DNA of 64,000 bases from Amphibalanus amphitrite (Eukaryota; Arthropoda; Thecostraca; Balanomorpha; Balanidae), in contig NW_024881712.1 in assembly GCF_019059575.1 (NCBI RefSeq), forward strand, positions 310,001-374,000, written 5' to 3'. This document shows positions 55,390-64,000 of this stretch, one piece after another. Every line of letters starts with the position of its first letter. Position 1 is the first letter of the stretch. The notes under the pieces are model-generated. The model was given only the letters and a program-made list of their open reading frames with translations. It did not search any database and was not told the origin of the DNA. The position numbers were made by a program, and so were the translations under genes.

Positions 55390-56455
55390 ACACCCAAATT
55401 ATCTCCAGGGCACCCCCAAATACGAGCTGAGCCCCCAAATGTTGAAAGGCGCCCCTCCGGAAACCAGAACATTCCGAACCCCCAGGGTCGATGGCGCCCC
55501 TGAAGAGCCGCTGGCACCCACCTAAACGGAACAGTCGCCCCATTAAAGCTTGATGGCGCCCCTCTAGAGCACCCGGCGCCCCTCTGAAGTTCACAGCTGC
55601 CCCAATCGACCCATCCAAGATCGATCCCTGAAACCACTGGCGCCCCTCTACAGCACCCGCATTCTTCTCAAGATCACAGTCGCCCTATCCGAGATCAATA
55701 GCGCCCTCAAGAGCCACTAGCGCCCCACCCCCTTGAGACTGAAGTCGTCCCGCTTGAGACTAAAGTCGCCCCATTCAAGCCCAATGACGCCCCTCCAGAG
55801 CGTCCGGGGCGCTTCTGAAGATCACGCCCATCTAAACGAAGGTTAGAGCTGCCCCATCTTAAGATCGATGGCAGCCCTTTGAAACCAATGGCGCCCTTCT
55901 TGACTACCCGGCACCCCTCTGAAAATCACATTAGCCCCATCCCAGACAATGCCCCTGGAGACTACAGTCGGCCCACCCAAGCTCAAACCCCTTTAGAGCC
56001 TCCCTGCGGCGCCCTGCTGAAGGCAACAGTGGCCCCATCCATGCCCAATGGCGCCCCTCAACGCCGTTCTAAAGATCACAGTCGCCCCATCAATCCGAGG
56101 TCGCTGGCGCCCCTCAAGAGCCACTGGCGCCCACCTGAACCGGGGCTTCAGTCGGCCCATCCTTGATCAATGGCGCCCCTCTGAAACCACTGATGCTCCT
56201 CTGAAAATCCCAGTCGGACCATCCGAGATCAATGGCGCCCCTCCAGAGCGTCCGACGCCCTACTGAAGGCAGCAGTGACCCCCATCCAAGCATTGCACCC
56301 CTCTAGAGCACCCGGTGCCCTTCTGAAGATCACATTCGCCCCATCCGAGGTCGTTGACGCCCTCCAGTAGTCACTGACGCGAAACTGAATGGATACTTCG
56401 GTCGCCCCGCCCCATTCAAGATTGATAGTGCCCCCCCCCCCTCCCGAAACCACTC
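55390..56455. repeat. Minisatellite of GGCGCCCCTCTGAA-type units in hAT-type element 4
   Basis: Degenerate units of about 25-45 bp repeat the phrases TGGCGCCCCTC, AGAGCACCCGGCGCCCCTCTGAAG, ATCACAGTCGCCCCATCC and GAGATCAATGGCGCCC. Minisatellite-driven open frames occur on both strands and are not genes. Confidence 0.88.
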
Positions 56456-56459
56456 AGCG

Positions 56460-56990
56460 CCGCAGCAAAGTACATATTCGATAGCTCTTTTTATGCTCTC
56501 TCTTATTGATTATCTCAGATTTGACCTAAGGTAAACGTTTTAGCCTCAAAATATACGTTTTCGCGGAGGACGTTTATCTGTAATACCTTTTGGCTCAGAC
56601 CTGCACGAGATTAGTTCAACCAGCATCGTGTTCCATTTTTCGAGACAGACGAGTCAAATGAACTAGAATTTGACATTAAAAGGGCATTTGAGAATTTGAC
56701 CATAAGGTAAAGGTCATAACCTAACCGGTAAAGGTCATATTGCATATTAGTCGATCCATATTTTCGAGAAGGAAAATAATTATATTGGGTGTTTCATTGC
56801 TCTACCATATCTCTATCAAAAGTCAATGTCCAAAATCTACTGGAGGCCTTTCATGACCTGAGATGACCTCAGTAACATAAAAGTGGTCACATCACGAGTG
56901 ATATTTACCGATTAAATGTGTCATATTTACCTGCATCCCGATGGTTGAGGTTGTTTTCGTTCAGAAGAAAAACATTTCAATTGTCTCCCA
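56460..56990 (-). mobile_element. Inverted interior fragment of family C/E element
   Basis: CGATAGC..TTTT, ATGCTCTC, CAGATTTGACCT and TTTTAGCCT in this order are the reverse complement of 44235-44310. Further phrases (CCAGCATCGTGTTCC; GTCATATTGCATATTAGTCGATCC) correspond to the reversed 44010-44145. No terminus is visible at 56460. Confidence 0.65.
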
Positions 56991-57201
56991 TTAATCTGCA
57001 CCGTGCTGGAGGGGGGGGGGGGTTACGCCCCCTTAGGTTTTTTTTTTCTCGCGAATATCTCAAAAACGGCGTCGCGCAGCGCCTGCGCTGTCTTTGGTAC
57101 ACCTGTCCATACATCTTTTCTACACAGCTTGTTAAATTTCAGATGAGGGTCGTTCAAGGTCAGGTCAGTAGGGCACGTCAAGTGACCTTACCTAAAAAAA
57201 G

Positions 57202-58244
57202 TTAACCCTCGCCGGCCGAGGGGGGGGGGGCGGGTGCCGCCCCCCCCCCCATAGGGTTTTTTCGCGATAGCTCCGAACACGCTGGGGATAGAGAGCTGAA
57301 ACTTGGCATACCTGACCTTTGATCCAAGCCGCATCTTTTGACACCAACCGCATTTTTGGGTCAGGTCAGGTCACTGACCTATGACGTCATAAGTGAACCT
57401 CTGCACGGTCTTCAGATGTCGCAACTTCGCAACGCCCTCACTGCCAGAGGAGATGTCACAGGGAAATGAAACTTGCAGGATCTAGTATCCATTATGAGTC
57501 CCACAACTTGTATATCTCGGATTTTTCCTAAAGGTCATATGAGGTCAGGTCATTTTCGTGACCTCACCATTATAAGTCAATGGGGAAAAATGAAAACTGC
57601 TATTCTGGCGCCGGGAACGATCTCCAACTATCTCAAGCACACAGAATCGTGATTTTATGCACTCCTTGCAAGGTTAGATGCGTCACTTTTGCAATGTTGA
57701 CCTTGCGTGACGTCATTTATGACGTCATCAAGGTCATATTAGTTTTTCGTCAATAACTCTTGATCAAATTGGGCTAGCGAGTCGGGAAAGCCACCAATGG
57801 ACTCAGGAAGACCTGCCGAATCGAATGATATGCGACATGACCCCTTTCGACTAACTTCGTGACCTGGGGGTGCTGACCTGACCTTGACCTGAGGTCAACA
57901 CCCCAAGTTGACCTGACCCGGACAAAAAGTATATCATTCGACGCGCCTGAGCGAGACGAACACGATGCTGCCAAAATCGGCGCTCTGCGGCCGTTTTTTG
58001 CGAAGTTATTCACCAAAAACTGAACCGTACCTTGGGGCACTTGACCTGACCTCAGAGGTCACCGGTTGACCTAGGACCTTAAAATCGGGTACCAATCTCT
58101 GCGTCTCGTAACGGCGCACACGCTCGTTTTTTCCGCGACGCGCTAGCTCCACCAGGGGCGAAACAGCGAGGGGGGGTCGTACCCGCCCCCCCCCCCCCTC
58201 GGCCGGCGCGTATGTAGAAAACCAATAGGTCCGGCGAGGGTTAA
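57202..58244 (+). mobile_element. Complete TTAA-type non-autonomous element (family A), 1035 bp
   Basis: TTAA lies at 57202-57205 and 58241-58244. The body starts CCCTCGCCGGCCGAGGGGGG and ends CCGGCGAGGG, with a matching CCTCGGCCGGCG just inside the right end. G11 and C10-type runs flank a short loop on the left and the reverse on the right. Closing the gap gives AAAAAAAGTTAAGACCCGC, matching the uninterrupted relatives, so the insertion duplicated only TTAA. Other copies are at 4164 and 31169. The TTAA target and CCC...GGG ends resemble piggyBac-like MITEs, but this is inference. Confidence 0.9.
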
Positions 58245-58438
58245 GACCCGCTATAGCTACACCGACTGAACGATCACTTTTGAAACTTTCAGAGATTGAT
58301 AAGACTAACAATATGCATAAAATGTTCATCTCGGACTTTTTATTTCTGTGACCTAAGGTCAGGTCAATTTTGGGACCTCAAGTCAGTGGGAGAAAAGTGA
58401 AATGCGCCTCTTTTGGACGAATGTCGTTTAAAACCCCC

Positions 58439-59642
58439 TTAACCCGCGCCCCGCTGGGCTATTCAGCCATACGCGCCCTGCTGGGGGGGGGGGGGGCAGA
58501 TTCTGCCCCCCCCCCCTGAATCTGCTCCCCCCTGTCTAACTTCCGAACCGATGGTCGTAGAAAGACGGGGAAAACGGCAATCGAAAGCTCTCAACAAGGC
58601 GGATCTAAAGAGCCCAATTTTTTTGCTTAAGTAGGTCAGAGGTCAGGTCAAGGTCAGGTCAAGGGTACAAAATGTAAGTTTCTACAGTATCGGCCTTGCA
58701 CCGTAGTTGCCGGAGAATGGACTGAGACTGATTGCCCAAAACGTGTTCTTAGACTACCAAGACAATATTCGTTGCATACAATGTCATTCAAAGGTCAAGG
58801 TTAAGGTCAGGTCAGGTCAGGTCAGGTCACCAAAAACTAAATATAGAAAAGGGCATGTGCGACACATGTTTTAAGGGTCATTTTACTCATAGAATTCAAT
58901 AGGCACACTCAATAAGTGATATGGGCCACCTCTGGATGAATTTCAGGTCGAGGTCAGGTCAAGGTCAGGTCAAGTGAGGTCAAATTTTGAAGTTGGTTGT
59001 TAAGGCCTAAAAAGGTGTCTATCTGATGCAGTTTTTCACAGCGAATCGAATGGTGCTATTTTTGTTTCCGTACGAGGTCTAGAACTTCCAAAAAATCATT
59101 TTTCAATTTTTTTGTGTGTCGTGACGTCATAAAATTTTGAATAACTCCCACATTTTTGAACCGATTCTTCTAAAAATTGGTATATAGGTGCACATAGACT
59201 ACTTCTCTGACATATATTCCGGTTGTTTCGATACACTCAAAATTTTGGATTTTATAATAATTTTCCCAAAAAAGTCAGTTTTTTGAGAAAAAAAAAATTG
59301 GGCCAAAATCCAAAATTTTCAAAAAACCGAGATAGCCATTTGATAGACAAAGTAGAATCACGTATAACCTTTTTTGTTACGTCTTGATTCCTTTAAAAAT
59401 GAAGATGTTAGCGGCGTTTGAAATTTTGCCGTTTTTGAGGCGAAAATGGCGAACATGACGACACAAAAACGTCAATTTCTCAAAAATTTTCCGACGGATT
59501 TCGCTAAAATTTCAGGGAACGTGTCAAATTAATGTATGATAAGGTACTGAAAGTTACTGGCGTAACGCGTTTAGAAGTTATTGGCGAAAAACGGGAGGGG
59601 GGCAGATTCTGCCCCCCCCCCCCCCAGCGGGGCGCGGGTTAA
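58439..59642. mobile_element. Complete TTAA-type non-autonomous element (family B), 1196 bp
   Basis: TTAA lies at 58439-58442 and 59639-59642. The body starts CCCGCGCCCCGCTGGG and ends CCCAGCGGGGCGCGGG, a perfect 16-bp inverted repeat. A GGGGGGCAGATTCTGCCCCCC hairpin occurs near each end (58490 and 59600). The interior has dense AGGTCA words, including five in a row near 58805. No open frame codes for a recognisable transposase. Confidence 0.92.
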
Positions 59643-59879
59643 ACATCGGTTCATAGGTAAACATAACACACTGAATCGTAAAAATGCACCTGTGTTCTGA
59701 TACTCGTGCCGGTTCCGTAGTAACACCTAGTAAATCATGCATGAATATATGACGTTACATTTTAGACTGACCCCCTGTCACTAGCTCACAATGGCGCCCC
59801 TCTCAAGGGAAAAAGTCGCCCCCTCGAGCACCATGGCCCCCCCCTTTCGCTGATTTCTGGCTACGCCACTGCCTGTGAC

Positions 59880-61134
59880 CTATTTCTCGAGGCCATGTTT
59901 GGCCGGAATCGCGATTCGACGTACGATCTCGTATGTCGGCTCGCATTTAGCCGCGCTTTGCAAGCTTTTCGTGGTTTCAAACGCTCAAACATGTGATTTG
60001 ATGATGCTCCCATGCATTAGGGTGGATGTCAGGGTCATCTGAAGGTCAGGTCAGTTCATTGACCTTTGGTGACCTCGGTTCACTTTTCGAGTTTTACATG
60101 TTTCTAGGCTAGTTTCTGGAGCTGAATTCGAATTTAGCAACAATTTGAACATTTACGAAGTAGTTTTGGTGCCTTGGTAACATGTTACGAAGCTGTCAGA
60201 GGCGGTTGAAACGTACTACAAAATCCCGTCACGACCCCTAATGGTTGACCTGACCTGACCTGACCCGAGCAGGTTTAAATGCTTTCATCTTTGATCATCA
60301 TCTTTGATCAAAACTAACACGACATTCGTGATCAGCACCCCGAAAAAACCTCATAGCAGCCACACTTAACGACTTTCTAACAGGTTCCGATTTCCCCGAC
60401 TTTTGGGTCATTGACCTGACCTGGAAGGTCAACCAATGACCTAGGACCTTTACCCTCGCCCTGGGAGGGGGCTGATGCAACCCCCTAAGGTTTTTCAAAG
60501 ATAGCGCCGCCAAATATGGCACAGCCTATGGGGCAAACTTTTTACATATGACCTGAAACTTTCAGGTCCGGGTGACCTTGGGTCAGGTCACCAGGTCAGA
60601 AAAATCGGTACAAAGTCATGGTCAAATTTCAATTTTTTTTATGCACCTGTCCAACTCACAGCTTTAGACTGATTTCCTTCAAACTTTCAGGATGTGCTAA
60701 TTTCACCGAGTTGTATAACATATAGTTCGTTTTTTTATGTCACTGACCTGAGATCAGTTAGAGGTCATTAGGTACGTCATAATGTTAAGCTTATGGGAAA
60801 ATATTCAATTCGGAAAATACTGGAGATATCCGCTTCGTTCTATCACTTTTGTGCTTTGAAACCACAGTACTTAACAGCGTGTCACTTGGTGCTTCTTTAT
60901 TTGGTGTAATTATCCATGGGTCAGGTCAAATGAGGTCAACTGAGGTCAAATGACCTTTTTGCCAGTAAGTTGGCACACAATGACGCTAGAGCTTAAAAAA
61001 TGATATCATTGTGTTTGTGGTGATCAGCCGAATCGAATGATATGCGATATGATGCGATTTGGTTAACTTGAATTTAGTTAATTATTTAAAGTTTACTTAA
61101 TAATCAGGAAAAACTTTAAGTACCTAAACTTTAA
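59880..61134. other. AGGTCA-rich repeat DNA, probably from TTAA-type elements
   Basis: TTTACCCTCGCCC at 60449 followed by GGGGGCTGATGCAACCCCC looks like a family D left end (compare 41508). Many AGGTCA/TGACCT words occur. No right ends were found and no gene is visible. Confidence 0.55.
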
Positions 61135-62426
61135 GGCGTTCCACGACAAATCGACAAGTGCCCTGCACCCTCATATTTTATTTTTTGCTTAAAATTGGTC
61201 TATTGGGTTGTGATGGGTGGGGAAGCCAGCTGTGGCAAGGACTTTTTTCTTCGAACAACGGTTTCCAAGATATAGCCTCGGGCAATTCCTGGAGGTCACA
61301 TTGCAACCCTATGTTTGGCGGCTTATAACTCAGAAACTATTGGTTTTCTATGATAAAAACTTTATATGGTTCAACTCACAATCAACCAACAAACATTTTG
61401 GCTATCTCGGATTTTCAATTTTTGAAAATTTTGATCACGTGACCTTTTGACCTATTTTTCGAAGAGTGACCTTGATATTTTCCCCACTGAAAGTTAAAAT
61501 TTTGTCTGATGACGATTAAAGCCTTATCAATTGTCATTCATATGCAAAAATAAAAAAGTGGCTATCGCCCTGCGTTTTTATTATTGCATATGAATGACCT
61601 CAGGTCACGTGACCTAAGGTCAACTTTTGACCTTTCGACCTTTCGAGGTCAACATACATATGTATGTTTCGATGCAGATCGACGAGAGGATCACGATGGT
61701 GCTATTAGTTTGTTCCTAGCTGGGATACCTTGAAAGTTATTCGAGAAAATTTCATATATATTTATGTAGTGCCGCAATTTTGACTTCCTTTTTGCTCCTG
61801 TGTCGTCATCTTTGACCTGACCTGACCTGAAAATGACCTCAGTAAAAATTATAGACCTTATCCGTGTGTACCCTGTTCCGTTTACCGCTTGTCGCTATCT
61901 TGCTTTATTCTCGAGATCTCGGTGTCGCTCCCGCTCGTAATAATGGACAGGTCATAAAAATGACCTGACCTGAGGTCAACACAGGGAGATAGCCACTTTT
62001 TTATTATCGGATATGAATGACAATTGATAAGGCTTTAATCGTCATCAGACAAAATTGCAACTTTCAGTGGGGAAAATATCAAGGTCACTCTTCTAAAGAT
62101 AGGTCAAAAGGTCACGTGATCAAAATTTTCAAAAATTGAAAAATCCGAGATAGCCAAAATGTTTGTTGGTTGATTGTGAGTTGAACCATATTAAGTTTTT
62201 AGCGTAGAAAACCAATAATTTCTTAGTTATAGGCCGCCAAACATAGGGCTGCAGCGCGACCTTCAGGAATTGCCCGAGGCTATACCTCGGAAACCGTTGT
62301 TCGAAGAAAAAATCCTTGCCACAGCTGGCTTCCCCGCCCATCACAACCCATTAGACCAATCTTAAGCAAAAAATAAAATATGAGGGTGCAATTTTTTTTT
62401 TATTTGTCGATTTGTCGTGGAACGCC
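61135..62426. mobile_element. Foldback-type element with inverted arms of about 430 bp
   Basis: 61135-61567 and 61995-62426 are inverted copies with scattered differences and small indels, starting GGCGTTCCACGACAAATCGAC at the outer edge (in two overlapping words). About 430 bp lie between the arms. They contain AGGTCA-like words and one CATATG repeat. No transposase frame and no certain target duplication were found (TTAA precedes the left end; CCAG follows the right). Confidence 0.82.
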
Positions 62427-62435
62427 CCAGTACAC

Positions 62436-62818
62436 TTAACCCTCGCCCGCACATGCCATTTTCCCATCCTAGAACGCACATGGGGGGGGGGGGTGGTTGC
62501 CACCCCCCCGCGCCATTTCGTTCCTGTTGGAGATAGAGCTTAGCAGTAAAGACCAAAAAGATTCTTTGGGAAGAGACGAATCCAATGATACCCAGTTTTA
62601 CTTTCTCAGGTCAGTCATTGACCTTCCAGGTCAGGTCAAACTAAAAAATGTTGCTGTTTTGGGTCACCGTTGGATATCAAGTGCGCTGCTTATCAAATAC
62701 CGATGACGATGCTGTTTTCTGGTGCCAAGCCAGCTAGAACCTCTTTGTCACACTATCCGACCAGAATTTTGCTGCTGAGGTCATTTCAGGTCAAGTTAGG
62801 TCAAGGTCAATTATATGT
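62436..62818. mobile_element. Left end of a TTAA-type element running towards the window edge
   Basis: TTAA at 62436-62439, then CCCTCGCCCGCACATGCC, a G run and C run (62480-62510), and AGGTCA words near 62610 and 62780. It is interrupted by hAT-type element 5. The right end would lie beyond 64000. Confidence 0.6.
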
Positions 62819-63542
62819 GTTTGTATCAGGGATGCGGAGCCGGAGCCGGAGTCGGAGCCGGAGCCGCCGGAGCCGGCATATTTTGCCCGGAGCCGGAGCC
62901 GGAGCCGGAGCCGTGAAACAATATAGCCCGGAGCCGGAGCCGGAGCCGGAGCCGCCAAAAAAAGGGGCGACTCCGGCTCCTTTTTATTTTTTGAAGAGGA
63001 AAAAAAATAATTGACCTAGTTCGGTTTGACAGTACAAGGCAGTAAAACATATGGTACTTACGTCATGGGCCATCAAGTGAATGAAAAAATCCGAATATCC
63101 CCAGTATCCCACAGTACGCAAACAACTTCCTGTTTGCTCTTCCCCCCCCCCCCCCCACGTCTACTGCATCCCCAGAACATGAGGACCAGTCATCAGGTGA
63201 CGGCCATTGTTTTCAAACCAGTGCAGTGGACTGCGACTCCCAGCACCGTCTCATCCCAAACACCCCCCACCCCTCACCCCTCAATGCAGCCGAGACGGGT
63301 GTCAGCTTACGATGGTTCACTGAACTCCGATTCGCGGCGGCTGCGTTTCCAATGCCATCGCTTCCTAGCCCTTTGTTCTGCCAGTTCTCTCTGAGGTGCG
63401 TTTGCACGGGGACGCGGTGAGCCGGTCATGGCAAAGAGTAACGCGTATTACCAATCCAATTTTTCTTCCACCCGTATTTAATTGATTGCGTAGGGGATGT
63501 ACTGAGTCGGAGCCGGAGCCGCCGGAGCCGGACCATTTTACT

Positions 63543-63574
<32 letters not shown>

Positions 63575-63688
63575 CCATAACATTTCACCCGGAGCCGGAG
63601 CCGGAGCCGGAGCCGATTTTTTCTCCGGAGCCGGAGCCGGAGCCGGAGCCGTCTGAAATTTCCACGGCTCCGCATCCCTGGTTTGTAT
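62819..63688. mobile_element. hAT-type element 5 (body 62827-63680) with GCCGGA hexamer arrays
   Basis: The body starts CAGGGATGCGGAGCCG and ends with its exact inverse CGGCTCCGCATCCCTG. The 8-bp duplication GTTTGTAT flanks it (62819-62826 and 63681-63688). GGAGCC repeats fill 62833-62960 and 63508-63650, leaving about 500 bp of ordinary sequence with a C run near 63145. No transposase is present. Confidence 0.93.
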
Positions 63689-64000
63689 GTCTGTGTGTGT
63701 CTGTGTGTATACTGATGTGTGCACCGATTGTTTTTGGGTCCATATCACATGAAATCATGATCTGAGAAGCTTTTACTAAAAATGCAGTCAAAAAACTTCA
63801 CAAAAAGTAAATTCAGCTTGCCTAAAACACAATTATCTTAGATGACCTAGGTTGACCTTGACCCTGACCTTGACCCCTGTACATCGTCGAACAACATGTT
63901 CCATGATAGGTGGGAGGTAAGACTGGCAAAAAAGGCCGAAATCAGGGTGTCAAAAGCTCACAAGGCCCATGGCAAACGCAAGATGTTGAGAATTGGCCAT
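63689..64000. other. No gene seen; short GT repeats and TGACCT words
   Basis: The sequence continues the interrupted TTAA-type element. TTGACCTTGACCCTGACCTTGACC occurs near 63855 (in overlapping words). Nothing else was recognised before the window ends. Confidence 0.5.

Larger units (their letters stand above)
56991..59700. mobile_element. Family E element interrupted by two complete TTAA-type elements
   Basis: TTAA at 56991-56994 is followed by TCTGCACCGTGCTGGAGG and a G run. The pieces 56995-57201, 58245-58438 and 59643-about 59700 align in order with 43440-43860 and 52250-52510 once the insertions at 57202-58240 and 58439-59638 are removed. The right end is not found. Confidence 0.72.
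55205..59879. mobile_element. hAT-type element 4 (body 55213-59871) with nested elements
   Basis: The body starts CAGTGGCGTAGACAGG and ends CTGGCTACGCCACTG, inverted copies with one difference in 15. The 8-bp duplication CCTGTGAC flanks it (55205-55212 and 59872-59879). Directly inside both ends are GGGGGCCATGGCCCCCCC-type runs. The interior has a minisatellite (about 55390-56450, with a remnant at 59790-59840) and other elements. No transposase is present. The terminal word CAGTGGCGTAG is common in animal hAT MITEs. Confidence 0.92.

Noticed and set aside
57202..58244. Definite piggyBac element
   Set aside because: TTAA targets and CCC...GGG ends fit, but no transposase is present, so superfamily membership remains inference.
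62670..63050. SR-like or Gly-Ser-rich protein
   Set aside because: They are translations of the GCCGGA arrays within a hAT-type MITE, and exist on both strands.

Overview
The window is almost entirely transposon-derived DNA from a eukaryote, most likely an invertebrate animal. The evidence is BEL/Pao integrase, animal-type non-LTR retrotransposons, many hAT-type and TTAA-type non-autonomous DNA transposons, long microsatellites, and no bacterial-style gene organisation. A marine arthropod would fit, but the sequence does not prove it. I found no convincing host protein-coding gene. Most open frames lie in repeats or in antisense of them.

Layout. (1) Positions 1-4097: a decayed non-LTR retrotransposon on the minus strand, a perfect 54-bp-arm palindrome at its 5' edge, and GC-rich tandem repeats. 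(2) 4106-27516: a hAT-type element with an 8-bp target duplication, blown up to 23.4 kb by later insertions. These are a TTAA-type element (about 4164-6893) that carries a 5'-truncated non-LTR retrotransposon with an uninterrupted RT frame (4806-6196), and a giant non-autonomous LTR retrotransposon on the minus strand (7616-27367). The giant element has LTRs of 7547 and 7594 bp, a 4611-bp internal region without recognisable gag-pol, a tRNA-Lys-type primer binding site and the target duplication GTAT. (3) 28009-28329 plus 51173-51633: two halves of one BEL/Pao integrase, split by a second LTR element (28334-51172, target duplication GAAC). Its 16.9-kb interior is filled with non-LTR fragments, two further hAT-type elements (40445-42470 and 43004-45930) with nested elements, and minisatellites. 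(4) 51634-64000: overlapping and nested TTAA-type elements, a 4.7-kb hAT-type element (55213-59871) carrying other elements, a 1.3-kb foldback element with arms of about 430 bp, and a hAT-type element packed with GCCGGA hexamers.

The two LTR elements look like relatives. Just before their 3' LTRs they share a nearly identical block of about 38 bp (a short hairpin with a GGGG loop, then the polypurine tract), and the first bases of their LTRs are alike. Neither shows protease, RT or integrase of its own, so both would need proteins from another element. Target duplications and reconstructed empty sites give a clear order of insertion in most places.
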